From Lactiplantibacillus brownii (GTDB lineage Bacteria > Bacillota > Bacilli > Lactobacillales > Lactobacillaceae), in contig NZ_JAVCWF010000007.1 in NCBI RefSeq assembly GCF_031085375.1, positions 1 through 34,234 of the forward strand: a DNA stretch of 34,234 bases, given 5' to 3'. Below, piece by piece: positions 16,802-24,639 of this stretch. The notes under the pieces are model-generated. The model was given only the letters and a program-made list of their open reading frames with translations, was not told the DNA's origin and did not search any database. Positions within the stretch are counted from its first letter, which is position 1. Every line of letters begins with the position of its first letter. Both the position numbers and the translations under genes were made by a program.

Positions 16802-16816
16802 GGTAGATTGTAAAAT
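16802..16816. repeat. solitary ISLpl1-type terminal repeat
   Basis: GGTAGATTGTAAAAT equals the first 15 bp of the ISLpl1-like copy at 21825. The sequence diverges after it and no transposase follows. Confidence 0.5.
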
Positions 16817-17588
16817 AGCGCTGCCAATACCGATTAACTAGCTATAAAATCAATAACGACAATGATTAAGCGGGGAAACTAATGATGAAAATTAGCCGCT
16901 TTATCCGATAAAAGTGATCACTTTTGGTCGATTTATGAAAAGTCAACGAGGATTATCGATAATTTTAAGTACTTAACTAGTGAATTTTGACGGGTTAATT
17001 TGTCGGGAAGTCTGATTACAGTGACACTTAACTAGTCATTTTATTGCTTGGAGACGTGGCACTGACTAATTATTTTTCGGTAAAGCAGATAATTGATAGA
17101 AGTTGCGCATCGTGTAGTCAATTGTGGTCGGTTAACGAAGGCGTCGATTAATTAAGTATTACTTATAGTAGGTTTATGCCAAAAGTAGCCCATGACGATC
17201 GCTACTAAAACGTTACTGGGTTAGTATTACGCCATAGCTGAATGGTATGTGGTTGTCGTTGTGGACTAGTCGTCAAACTGTCGGGAGTTCGGGACTGTAC
17301 TTAGTCAGGAAATTAGTTGGATTTTCTCCGTTAAGGTTGGTGAATTGTTAAATAAAAACATGTGGTATTTTGGTTGGGAGAGTGGGTCGTCGATTGGGGG
17401 AGACAACTAGCAGGTCTGGATCGTGTCCGTCTTAAAGCGGTTGCTAGAATAAGCATATCGCATATCTAAATAACGGGTTGTCAGCATGCTCTAAGGCCCA
17501 TTATAAAGTCACTTAGCAACTGAGTAACTTTGTAATGGGTATTGGTGGGGGGACACACGTGCTTCAGCACGGACTTAATAGTAGAAAA
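16817..17588. other. gene-poor region with several hairpins
   Basis: About 770 bp without a credible gene on either strand. It holds a hairpin AAGCGG..CTAAT/ATTAG..CCGCTT (16868-16902), the perfect palindrome AAAAGTGATCACTTTT (16910-16925), an 11-bp repeat ACTTAACTAGT (about 16974 and 17027) and a 13-bp stem CCCATTATAAAGT/ACTTTGTAATGGG (17497-17539). The plus strand is rich in G and T from about 17040 to 17420. Function unknown. Confidence 0.45.
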
Positions 17589-17622
17589 AAAGATTGCGAA
17601 TCAGAAATGATCCGCAATCTTT
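17589..17622 (-). terminator. terminator of the Apf-like gene
   Basis: AAAGATTGCGGATCA pairs with TGATTCGCAATCTTT (one mismatch) around TTTC on the minus strand, and a T-run follows. It lies 29 bp past the stop codon of the LysM protein. Confidence 0.85.
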
Positions 17623-17651
17623 GCATTTATTTATTAATTTAAAGTGGCTTT

Positions 17652-18602
17652 TTAGTACCAGCCATTAGCAAGCCAGTAACTCTTGGCGTTGCTCCATGAA
17701 CCATAACGTGAAGCAACATATCTGTTAGCAACACGTTCTTGGTTGGCAGCGGAGTAGTCACCGTTTAAGTATGAAGCACTTAATTGGTACTTACCGAAGT
17801 ATTGACCGTTACGAGCAGAATATGAACCACCAGATTCTTTACCAGCAATCCAAGCCTTAGCAGCACTATCAGAACCATTGTTGCTATAGTTTGATGTTGA
17901 AACTAGACGTTGAGTCGTCGTCTGAGCAGCAGGTTTGCTAGTTTGTGTTTGACTTGATTGGGTCTGGCTAGCTTGGCTCGGTTGAGTTTGAGTTTGACTA
18001 GTCTGAGCTGATGATTGTGTCGTGGTCGTTTGTTGAGTCGTCTGTGTTGAAGTCGTTGAGGTTGTTGAAGCTGTTGATGATGCAGCTGAGCTAGTAGCAC
18101 TTGATGAAGCTTGACTAGTGGTTGCAGCAGAACTTGAAGCTTGGCTAGCAGCTGATTGCGTTGAGCTTGCTGAAGAAGCAGCACTCGTTGCAACACTTGA
18201 AGTAGCTTGGCTAGCAGCTGAAGAAGTAGCAGCAGAACTAGTAGCTTGGCTAGCAACTGATTGTGAAGAAACACTAGTTGCACTGGCACTCGTTGCAGTT
18301 GAAGCAGCTGAAGAAGTAGCTTGGCTAGTTGCTGATTGTGGTGCAGCACTTGTAGCAGCAGAAGTCGTGGTTATTGTAGTAGTACCATTGACTTCAAGCT
18401 TATCACCAATGAAGATTAAGTTAACATTAGCTAACTTGTTTGCCTTTTCAATGGCTGAAACTGAAGTGTTGTGAGCTTGGGCAATTGCTGAAACAGTATC
18501 GCCGGCCTTAACAGTATAAGTATCAGCGTTGGCAACCGTTGTTGAGATAGCGAATAAAGCTAATGCAGCAGTTGATGATAATACAAGGTTTTTGATTTTC
18601 AT
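17652..18602 (-). CDS. LysM cell-wall protein, aggregation-promoting-factor (Apf)-like, putative peptidoglycan lytic enzyme
   Basis: Secreted cell-wall protein, 316 residues. Signal peptide residues 1-26 (cleavage after VANA). One LysM peptidoglycan-binding domain spans 28-72 (YTVKAGDTVSAIAQAHNTS...). A Ser/Ala/Thr/Gln-rich low-complexity linker occupies roughly 75-235. The C-terminal ~75 residues match the Apf/transglycosylase-like domain, with E256 (AGKESGGSYSARNGQYFGKY) as the probable catalytic acid and the family ending GSWSNAKSYWLANGWY. Such proteins affect cell shape, aggregation and wall turnover and are often highly expressed. The promoter at 18702-18730, a long leader, AGGAGGGTG and a dedicated terminator indicate a single-gene unit. 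The gene looks chromosomal in character, so it may have been acquired by the plasmid. Confidence 0.88.
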   Translation of the reverse strand: MKIKNLVLSSTAALALFAISTTVANADTYTVKAGDTVSAIAQAHNTSVSAIEKANKLANVNLIFIGDKLEVNGTTTITTTSAATSAAPQSATSQATSSAASTATSASATSVSSQSVASQATSSAATSSAASQATSSVATSAASSASSTQSAASQASSSAATTSQASSSATSSAASSTASTTSTTSTQTTQQTTTTQSSAQTSQTQTQPSQASQTQSSQTQTSKPAAQTTTQRLVSTSNYSNNGSDSAAKAWIAGKESGGSYSARNGQYFGKYQLSASYLNGDYSAANQERVANRYVASRYGSWSNAKSYWLANGWY

Positions 18603-18660
18603 AATAATTAATACACCCTCCTATAATTTGCGTGTGTTCGATTATTTACATATATTTTCT

Positions 18661-18690
18661 ATTGGTCGAGCAGTTGATGTCTCAACCAAT
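18661..18690 (-). promoter_or_regulatory. 5' UTR stem-loop of the Apf-like gene
   Basis: ATTGGTTGAG pairs with CTCGACCAAT (one G-U) around a 10-nt loop, near the predicted mRNA 5' end. A 5'-terminal stem of this kind commonly stabilises abundant mRNAs; a role here is inferred. Confidence 0.45.
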
Positions 18691-18701
18691 CAACAGTGAC
18701 T

Positions 18702-18730
18702 AGTATAACTAGTGAGTGTTTGCAGTGCAA
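18702..18730 (-). promoter_or_regulatory. promoter of the Apf-like gene
   Basis: Minus strand TTGCAC (18725-18730) and TATACT (18702-18707) are separated by 17 bp. The leader is then about 90 nt. Between here and 19016 I see only AT-rich non-coding sequence, including an isolated GGTAGATTGTA at 18801-18811 that may be another ISLpl1 end scar. Confidence 0.65.
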
Positions 18731-19016
18731 TAATCAGAACATTACGTTTTTAGGGGGTGCTTGTAATATAAGGCCGTTTTTGTAATGAATTGTAATATTT
18801 GGTAGATTGTATCAACATTATTAGAATAAAAGTAGCGGGATAAATATTTCACGACCAAATAGTATCTAATCTATACGTTCAACACCGCAATCACACACCA
18901 CAACACAGCACACCGTATAGACCCTTTAAAACGTCTTCTAAGCGATTTCAAGGTGCATTGCTTATTATAATATATACCCAAGCATAATAAAACGTCTTAA
19001 AACCGATTTTAACGTA

Positions 19017-19062
19017 ATAAAAACCAGCAAGCTACTTAGTGTAATCTGCTGGCCTATTTTTT
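19017..19062. terminator. bidirectional terminator
   Basis: CCAGCA at 19024-19029 pairs with TGCTGG at 19047-19052, with T-runs outside the stem on both strands (AAAAA before, ATTTTTTA after). It follows the small minus-strand ORF at 19065. Confidence 0.55.
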
Positions 19063-19064
19063 AT

Positions 19065-19328
19065 TTAATTACAAAGGCTCATCACTGATTGATAACCTAA
19101 CAACCTTATTAATTCATCAATTAAATCATTTTTCCTATATCCATGGGCTAAAGAAGTAGCCAAAGAGCACGGTCTAAAATTTAACTCACGATAAAGTTGT
19201 TCTAAAACAGTTAATATTTTTGAATCAATGTTTGAAATACTACTTTTCGGTTGTCCACCCATAGAAGTAATCATTTTTTGTACTAAATCTTTTGTTATCA
19301 TTTGCTGTATTGAATTGTCTAATTCCAT
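19065..19328 (-). CDS. small helical protein, possibly bacteriocin immunity
   Basis: An 87-residue, soluble, mostly helical protein starting MELDNSIQQM, with a ribosome site (AGGAG) shortly before the ATG. The middle, SKILTVLEQLYRELNF, has the ILxVLxxxYxxL pattern seen in EntA-type (class IIa) bacteriocin immunity proteins, and the size fits. No bacteriocin structural gene or transporter is nearby, and the C terminus (LIDELIRLLGYQSVMSLCN) is not diagnostic. It has its own terminator. The ISLpl1 copy begins 35 bp upstream, so an original promoter or partner gene may have been displaced. The assignment is tentative. Confidence 0.4.
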   Translation of the reverse strand: MELDNSIQQMITKDLVQKMITSMGGQPKSSISNIDSKILTVLEQLYRELNFRPCSLATSLAHGYRKNDLIDELIRLLGYQSVMSLCN

Positions 19329-19362
19329 AGTAATTCTCCTAAATGTTTTTTCACTAAAAAAA

Positions 19363-20405
19363 GGTAGATTGCAAATTTAATCCGAATTTTTGGACAAATT
19401 TGTCAGCATAACCTGATACGGTGTTTGCCAATCGAGTATTTTAAGCGGTCGCTGGTTAATTTGAAGTAACGTCGTCGTTAAATCTTGAGCACTAATGTGC
19501 TCAAAACGAGTCCCTTTAGGATAAAAATAACGTAAATTCCGATTAAAGCGTTCATTACTACCACGTTCAGCTGGCGTATAAGCATGGCAGTAATAGGTCT
19601 TAATACCATATTGTGATTCAAGTGATACTAGCCCACTAAACTCAGTGCCACGGTCCACAGTAAAGCTGTGCACCGGACCATTAAAAGTGGTTAGGAACTT
19701 AGTTAGTGCTTCATTAACAGTCGCTGTCGTCCGATCTTTTAACCGGTATGCCCAAAGGAACCGTGATTTGCGATCGATTAAAGTTAATAAAACTGCCTTA
19801 CTATGCCCACGAGGACCAACGACTGTATCTAGTTCAAAATCGCCGATGCGCTTACGTTGATTAATCATCATGGGACGCTGTTCAATTGATCGCCCCAAAG
19901 ATTGATTATATTTGGATCGTTGGTCAACGTTACGCCGTTGGCGTACGCCACGTTCAGGTAGATCATTCAAGGAGAAACCAATTCTCCCCTGATTTAGCCA
20001 ATTATAAATAGATTTAGTAGCTAGTTTAAATTCGTGAGCAATCATTCCTGGTGACCAGCTTAGACGTAAATGGTTGAGAATTTTTTGCTTTAACTCATCG
20101 CTCAGCTTAGTTTTCCGACCACATCGTGATCGCTTGTATTCGGCATCTGTTTGTGCTAATTCAGCCTGATAAGGTTGACATCGAGATAATTCATAAGAAA
20201 TTGTTGACGGTGATCGGTTCAGCCGAACGCCCATTTGGATATTGGACAGCCCTAGTTCACAAAAGGTTTCGATTTTAATTCGTTCGGAATAGGTTATACT
20301 AGACAAAAGATCAGCTCCTAAAAGATGGGTTTGTGGTAAACACCATTTTAAAGGAAGCTGATCTTTTTTGTCCGAACAGCGTTCGGATTAATTTTACAAT
20401 CTACC
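19363..20405 (-). mobile_element. ISLpl1-like IS30-family element, copy A (1043 bp)
   Basis: Bounded by GGTAGATTGCAAATTTAATC at 19363 and the inverse end TTAATTTTACAATCTACC at 20405, exactly the length of copy B (21825-22867), to which it is nearly identical but inverted. No clear target duplication is seen. Confidence 0.9.
19377..20306 (-). CDS. IS30-family transposase (ISLpl1-like), copy A
   Basis: 309-residue DDE transposase from a TTG start preceded by AGGAGC. Helix-turn-helix: LGLSNIQMGVRLNRSPSTIS. Catalytic acids in IGDFELDTVVG, TVDRGTEFSGL and ERGSNERFNRNLRYF. It differs from copy B at only three visible residues (R versus H in LPE-GVRQ, K versus N in NQR-RIGD, R versus C in KGT-FEH), so the two copies are recent relatives. 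Intact, and presumably active. Confidence 0.93.
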   Translation of the reverse strand: MSSITYSERIKIETFCELGLSNIQMGVRLNRSPSTISYELSRCQPYQAELAQTDAEYKRSRCGRKTKLSDELKQKILNHLRLSWSPGMIAHEFKLATKSIYNWLNQGRIGFSLNDLPERGVRQRRNVDQRSKYNQSLGRSIEQRPMMINQRKRIGDFELDTVVGPRGHSKAVLLTLIDRKSRFLWAYRLKDRTTATVNEALTKFLTTFNGPVHSFTVDRGTEFSGLVSLESQYGIKTYYCHAYTPAERGSNERFNRNLRYFYPKGTRFEHISAQDLTTTLLQINQRPLKILDWQTPYQVMLTNLSKNSD

Positions 20406-20485
20406 ACACAACCAAAAAGCCACTCATCTCATCACGAGGTTGAAGTGAACCCCCGAGATTGGACAACAATCTCGGGGGTTTTACT

Positions 20486-21016
20486 ATGACTAAATTTAAT
20501 TTAGAGTTACGGATTTCTATTGTGACACAATATTTAACGGGTATTAGTTCCATTCAATTGGCCAGAAAATACCATGTTGCCAACAATGAAACGATTCTCC
20601 TATGGGTTCATCGCTTTAATCGTTTTGGCATTGCAGGATTAAAACCGAAACCTATGAATTTGGAATACTCTAGTGAGTTCAAGATAGAAGTATTAAACTG
20701 GAAACAACAGCACAAAGCTTCGCTTCCAGAAACAGCACTACATTTCAACCTCTCTTCACCAAGTACTATCTGGCAATGGCAAAGAAAGTTTGATTTAGAG
20801 GGGCTCAGTAGACTAAATAGAGTGAGAGGAAATCCAAAGACTATGTCTAAACATAAAAAAGTGACCAAACCCACAACGGCACAAATCCAAGCACGCCACG
20901 ATAAAGATGAGTTAAAGCAACTCAAGCAAGAAAATAAGATGTTAAGAATCGAGAACGAATTTTTAAAAAAACTCGATGCCTTAGATCACGAAAAATCAGC
21001 TCACGAGAAACCGTGA
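20486..21016 (+). CDS. IS3-family OrfA (DNA-binding)
   Basis: About 176 residues from the ATG at 20486; a TTG nine codons upstream lies inside the terminal repeat hairpin and is less likely. Two helix-turn-helix domains (ISSIQLARKYHVANNETILLW and a second around ALHFNLSSPSTIWQWQ) are followed by a leucine zipper near the end (LKQLKQENKMLRIENEFLKK). The stop overlaps the GTG of orfB (GTGA), where IS3 elements of this type normally make an OrfAB fusion by frameshifting. It binds the IS ends together with OrfB. Confidence 0.85.
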   Translation: MTKFNLELRISIVTQYLTGISSIQLARKYHVANNETILLWVHRFNRFGIAGLKPKPMNLEYSSEFKIEVLNWKQQHKASLPETALHFNLSSPSTIWQWQRKFDLEGLSRLNRVRGNPKTMSKHKKVTKPTTAQIQARHDKDELKQLKQENKMLRIENEFLKKLDALDHEKSAHEKP

Positions 21017-21824
21017 CCTTAATTGATGATCTGAGGCGGGTCTTCAAAACGTCGATTAGTTTTATCCTTAAAGCCGTTAAGGTACCACGTAGCACGTACT
21101 ATTACACTAAGCACAGTCAGGGACGAAAATATGAGGATGACCAGGTTATCCAAGCCATTGATGAAATTCGGCAAACAGATGCCAAGTATACTCAAAAATA
21201 CGGTTACCGTCGCATAACGTTAGTTATGCATGAACAGGGATTTAAAGTTAATCATAAACGCGTCCTCCGAATTATGAAGGAGCAAGGCTGGACATGTCAG
21301 GCCTTTAATAAGCAAACTCGCAAATATAACTCATACAAAGGAACTGTTGGTAGAATCGCCAAAAATAAGTTACACCGTCGATTCAAGACAGATCGACCAT
21401 ATCAAAAACTCGTCGCCGACGTTAGTGAATTTCGATACGGTCAGATGAGTCAAAGCGAGCGAATCTATTTAGAACCCATCATGGATTTATTTTCGGGTGA
21501 AATTTTGGCATTTAACATTAGCGCACACCCAACTCTTGAATTTGCGTTGAAACCACTAAAAGAAGCATTAGATGGATTACCTGAGCTTCCTTATAGAACA
21601 ACGGTACACACAGATCAAGGATTTCAGTATCAACATAAACAGTGGCAAAAAACGCTTAAAACTCATCATACCTTTCAGAGTATGTCCCGTAAGGCGACTT
21701 GCTTAGATAACGCCGCCATGGAATCATTTTTTCATCTCATGAAAGCAGAGATGATGGATGAACACTTCGAAAATTCAGAAAGTCTCGCGCAAGCGATGAC
21801 TGAATGGATTGAATTTTATAATAA

Positions 21825-22867
21825 GGTAGATTGTAAAATTAATCCGAACGCTGTTCGGACAAAAAAGATCAGCTTCCTTTAAAATGGTGTTTACCACAAA
21901 CCCATCTTTTAGGAGCTGATCTTTTGTCTAGTATAACCTATTCCGAACGAATTAAAATCGAAACCTTTTGTGAACTAGGGCTGTCCAATATCCAAATGGG
22001 CGTTCGGCTGAACCGATCACCGTCAACAATTTCTTATGAATTATCTCGATGTCAACCTTATCAGGCTGAATTAGCACAAACAGATGCCGAATACAAGCGA
22101 TCACGATGTGGTCGGAAAACTAAGCTGAGCGATGAGTTAAAGCAAAAAATTCTCAACCATTTACGTCTAAGCTGGTCACCAGGAATGATTGCTCACGAAT
22201 TTAAACTAGCTACTAAGTCTATTTATAATTGGCTAAATCAGGGGAGAATTGGTTTCTCCTTGAATGATCTACCTGAACATGGCGTACGCCAACGGCGTAA
22301 CGTTGACCAACGATCCAAATATAATCAATCTTTGGGGCGATCAATTGAACAGCGTCCCATGATGATTAATCAACGTAATCGCATCGGCGATTTTGAACTA
22401 GATACAGTCGTTGGTCCTCGTGGGCATAGTAAGGCAGTTTTATTAACTTTAATCGATCGCAAATCACGGTTCCTTTGGGCATACCGGTTAAAAGATCGGA
22501 CGACAGCGACTGTTAATGAAGCACTAACTAAGTTCCTAACCACTTTTAATGGTCCGGTGCACAGCTTTACTGTGGACCGTGGCACTGAGTTTAGTGGGCT
22601 AGTATCACTTGAATCACAATATGGTATTAAGACCTATTACTGCCATGCTTATACGCCAGCTGAACGTGGTAGTAATGAACGCTTTAATCGGAATTTACGT
22701 TATTTTTATCCTAAAGGGACTTGTTTTGAGCACATTAGTGCTCAAGATTTAACGACGACGTTACTCCAAATTAACCAGCGACCGCTTAAAATACTCGACT
22801 GGCAAACACCGTATCAGGTTATGCTGACAAATTTGTCCAAAAATTCGGATTAAATTTGCAATCTACC
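21825..22867 (+). mobile_element. ISLpl1-like IS30-family element, copy B (1043 bp)
   Basis: Ends GGTAGATTGTAAAATTAATC (21825) and TTTGCAATCTACC (22867), flanked by the 4-bp direct repeat ATAA (21821-21824 and 22868-22871). Inserted in the orfB of an IS3 element. Confidence 0.95.
21924..22853 (+). CDS. IS30-family transposase (ISLpl1-like), copy B
   Basis: 309-residue DDE transposase, TTG start after AGGAGC. Same domains as copy A: helix-turn-helix near residues 17-36, then the acids in FELDTVVG, TVDRGTEF and SNERFNRN. It has C in place of R in the KGTCFEH segment near the C terminus, outside the catalytic residues. It reads on the plus strand, opposite to copy A 1.4 kb away. Confidence 0.93.
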   Translation: MSSITYSERIKIETFCELGLSNIQMGVRLNRSPSTISYELSRCQPYQAELAQTDAEYKRSRCGRKTKLSDELKQKILNHLRLSWSPGMIAHEFKLATKSIYNWLNQGRIGFSLNDLPEHGVRQRRNVDQRSKYNQSLGRSIEQRPMMINQRNRIGDFELDTVVGPRGHSKAVLLTLIDRKSRFLWAYRLKDRTTATVNEALTKFLTTFNGPVHSFTVDRGTEFSGLVSLESQYGIKTYYCHAYTPAERGSNERFNRNLRYFYPKGTCFEHISAQDLTTTLLQINQRPLKILDWQTPYQVMLTNLSKNSD

Positions 22868-22978
22868 ATAACCGTAGAATCAGGACCAAACTAAAAGGCA
22901 AGTCACCGGTACAATACCGAGAACTTGCCAATCAGTTAGCAGCTTAATTTAGTTGTCCAAACTTGTGGGTTCACTTCA

Positions 22979-22996
22979 GGTGGGTGGCTTTTTTGA
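22979..22996. terminator. right half of a terminator split by the IS3 element
   Basis: GTGGCTTTTTT (22984-22994) is the exact complement of AAAAAGCCAC at 20414-20423, on the other side of the IS3 element. Joining the two flanks at the GGT target gives AAAAAGCCAC, a ~22-nt loop and GTGGCTTTTTT, a normal bidirectional terminator that the IS entered through its loop. Confidence 0.7.
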
Positions 22997-23099
22997 GTAA
23001 GTTAAGTGACAGCATTGATTGTTATATGATTGTGTATGTCCTAAATGGACACAAGCAACGCTCCTAAGCAAAGCCTGTATGTAATGATTTCAGAAAAGC

Positions 23100-23130
23100 C
23101 CTCTATTCCGCATAATAGAGGACTTTTTTG
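23100..23130. terminator. terminator downstream of the partition operon
   Basis: CCTCTATT pairs with AATAGAGG around CCGCAT, followed by a run of six T on the plus strand. It lies between the IS3 element and the convergent parB-like gene. Confidence 0.7.
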
Positions 23131-23201
23131 TGTGCATTCTGCTTAATTTAAACGGACAAGTATACATCTAAAAGGTGAACGTGTCGTCTGAGAGCACGTG
23201 A

Positions 23202-23552
23202 TTATTTACTTTTTACTTTGTTAGCATCGCCGGTTTCCAAAGTCTGTATTTGAGTCGTAAGCGTATTTTGTTCAGACTCAGTTAACGATTCAAAAAAAGT
23301 TTTTTGTAATTGGGCTAATCCGTTTTGTTGAGTTGAGCTATACCCTAAAATTACCATAGCTTTCATAAAGTTTTTTAGATGATTGTCAATTCTGAGCGTA
23401 GTATCAAAAGTAACACCATCTATTTGTTTAGACTTCGTTTTGTTTGATTCGTTTAGAGAAGATATGGAAATTTCTTTTTGGGGCTGGGGCGCCGATTTTC
23501 TAGGAATTATTTTGCTTTTATTTGAGTTAGGATTGTGTAAAAGTTCCACCAT
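23202..23552 (-). CDS. small ParB-like partition protein
   Basis: A 116-residue protein from the ATG at 23552, one base after the parA stop, so the two genes are translationally linked. A longer start at 23570 would overlap parA by 17 bp and is less likely. The N-terminal half is basic and Ser/Asn-rich (NSNKSKIIPRKSAPQ), presumably disordered. The C-terminal half (FDTTLRIDNHLKNFMKAMVILGYSSTQQNGLAQLQKTF) could be a DNA-binding ribbon-helix or helical domain. Position after a ParA ATPase and near iterons indicates the centromere-binding adaptor of a type Ib partition system. No sequence signature proves this. Confidence 0.55.
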   Translation of the reverse strand: MVELLHNPNSNKSKIIPRKSAPQPQKEISISSLNESNKTKSKQIDGVTFDTTLRIDNHLKNFMKAMVILGYSSTQQNGLAQLQKTFFESLTESEQNTLTTQIQTLETGDANKVKSK

Positions 23553-23553
23553 G

Positions 23554-24354
23554 CTAGTCCGCCCTTTCAATAATTTCTTGTGCCACAGAATCGTATAATC
23601 TAATTATTTTTTTATCGAACTGATCTTTTAGAAATACACCTCTGATTGAATATCTTTTGATTCTTTCCATATTACGAATTAGGGTTTTTAACATGTTTTC
23701 TTTCCCAAATTCTTCTTCTGCTACTTCTAATGTGCTGTGATCAACAGGCGCCCCATTCTTTAATAGCACAGGAAGTATACCGAGTAAATTCAAACTAGGT
23801 GCTTCGTATTCATCGATTACCTGTTCCTGTATATATTTTAGAAACGATTCGGCACCCTGAAGACTGTGCTCTTGAGTTTGAAGGATAATCAGAACCCAAT
23901 CTGAAGCGTATAAGGCGCTATCAGAAATTAAGGAAATAGTCGGTGGCAAATCAAATACCACAAAATCATATTTTTCTTTTAGTGAAGCAAGTAGCTTGCT
24001 AAAATATGTAACTCTATCTTTATAATTATTTTTAAACTTTTTTTCCATAATCCGTGGGTACAATGAAAAATCTGCGCTTGATGGAATAAAGTCAATGTTT
24101 TTATCCAAAGTAACCAACGATCTTGATAAGTCCTCTTCTTGGATTGATGCAAGCAAGGTTTGATTAAATTTAATATCATCGTGGCCTAAATTAGCCGCGG
24201 TTTTAAAGTAAATATCTGTAGCGTTTGCTTGAGGATCGAAATCAATTAATAGCGTTTTTTTACCAGCACGAGCTAGTGCCAGGCATGCAAGCGTGGCATT
24301 TGTTGTTTTACCGGTGCCACCTTTAAAATTTCCAAAAGTAATTACTTCACCCAT
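23554..24354 (-). CDS. parA: ParA-family partition ATPase
   Basis: Walker-type ATPase that moves plasmid copies to daughter cells, 266 residues from the ATG at 24354. A TTG five codons upstream (24369) is part of the leader, since TTGGAGG is the ribosome site. The deviant Walker A is FGNFKGGTGKTTNATL near residues 6-21, with LLIDFDPQANAT as the A' motif and FVVFDLPPTIS as Walker B. There is no N-terminal helix-turn-helix, so it is a short type Ib ParA. The iteron cluster directly upstream is probably both centromere and operator. The parB-like gene follows immediately. Confidence 0.92.
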   Translation of the reverse strand: MGEVITFGNFKGGTGKTTNATLACLALARAGKKTLLIDFDPQANATDIYFKTAANLGHDDIKFNQTLLASIQEEDLSRSLVTLDKNIDFIPSSADFSLYPRIMEKKFKNNYKDRVTYFSKLLASLKEKYDFVVFDLPPTISLISDSALYASDWVLIILQTQEHSLQGAESFLKYIQEQVIDEYEAPSLNLLGILPVLLKNGAPVDHSTLEVAEEEFGKENMLKTLIRNMERIKRYSIRGVFLKDQFDKKIIRLYDSVAQEIIERAD

Positions 24355-24372
24355 TATACTGACCTCCAATTA

Positions 24373-24577
24373 AGTATCCTAATATACAAGGATACTTGGA
24401 TACAAGGATGATAACATACAAAGATACTTGGATACAAGGATACAAGGATACATTTCTTCTCAAAAGCCGTTAAATTAAGATTGACTGCAAGTATCCTAAT
24501 ATACTTAGATACAAGGATACAAGGATACTTAGATACAAGGATATGAATATACAAGGATACAAGGATACAAGGATACA
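24373..24577 (-). repeat. iteron array (candidate parS/operator)
   Basis: Two clusters of 8-bp units GATACAAG/GATACTTG (24373-24452 and 24489-24577), each opening with the same AAGTATCCTAATATAC. The units repeat at close to 8 bp, with a few 7- and 9-bp steps and single-base variants (TAGATACAAG, GATGATAAC). A unique spacer of about 36 bp, TTCTTCTCAAAAGCCGTTAA..., separates the clusters. Position directly upstream of parA suggests the centromere and autoregulatory operator. An alternative is a replication-origin iteron set whose initiator gene is absent. Confidence 0.75.
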
Positions 24578-24639
24578 TAAAAAGAAATGTTGATTTATCA
24601 CCAAACAACGAGTAATATTGGTTACATAAAATAGAACAT

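Larger units (their letters stand above)
21013..22947 (+). pseudogene. IS3-family OrfB transposase interrupted by ISLpl1
   Basis: DDE transposase with VADVSEFRYG (D), HTDQGFQYQHKQW (D) and CLDNAAMESFFHLMKAE (E). The frame runs to 21824, where ISLpl1 copy B inserts after GAATTTTATAATAA. Beyond the insertion (22868 on) the same protein continues as NNRRIRTKLKGKSPVQYREL and ends in ANQLAA at 22947. Removing the IS and one copy of the ATAA duplication restores WIEFYNNRRIRTK exactly. The interrupted product (289 residues, ending KKISFL from IS sequence) lacks only the last ~30 residues. Confidence 0.9.
20441..22978 (+). mobile_element. IS3-family element interrupted by ISLpl1 copy B
   Basis: Terminal inverted repeats start TGAAGTGAACCC at 20441 and end GGGTTCACTTCA at 22978, flanked by a 3-bp direct repeat GGT (20438-20440 and 22979-22981). 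Without the nested 1043-bp insertion and its 4-bp duplication the element is about 1.49 kb. It has two overlapping frames, orfA and orfB. A stem CCCCCGAGATT/AATCTCGGGGG with TTTT (20450-20482) just inside the left end would stop transcription entering from outside. Confidence 0.88.

Noticed and set aside
17903..18474. Long leucine-rich and alanine/valine-rich ORFs opposite or out of frame with the LysM protein
   Set aside because: They are frame shadows of the Ser/Ala/Thr/Gln repeat linker of the Apf-like protein.
18801..18811. GGTAGATTGTA as another ISLpl1 end
   Set aside because: Only 11 bp match and nothing else nearby supports an insertion; mentioned only as a possible scar.
24373..24577. 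CRISPR-like repeat array
   Set aside because: The repeat unit is only about 8 bp with no unique spacers of constant length; it is an iteron array next to parA.
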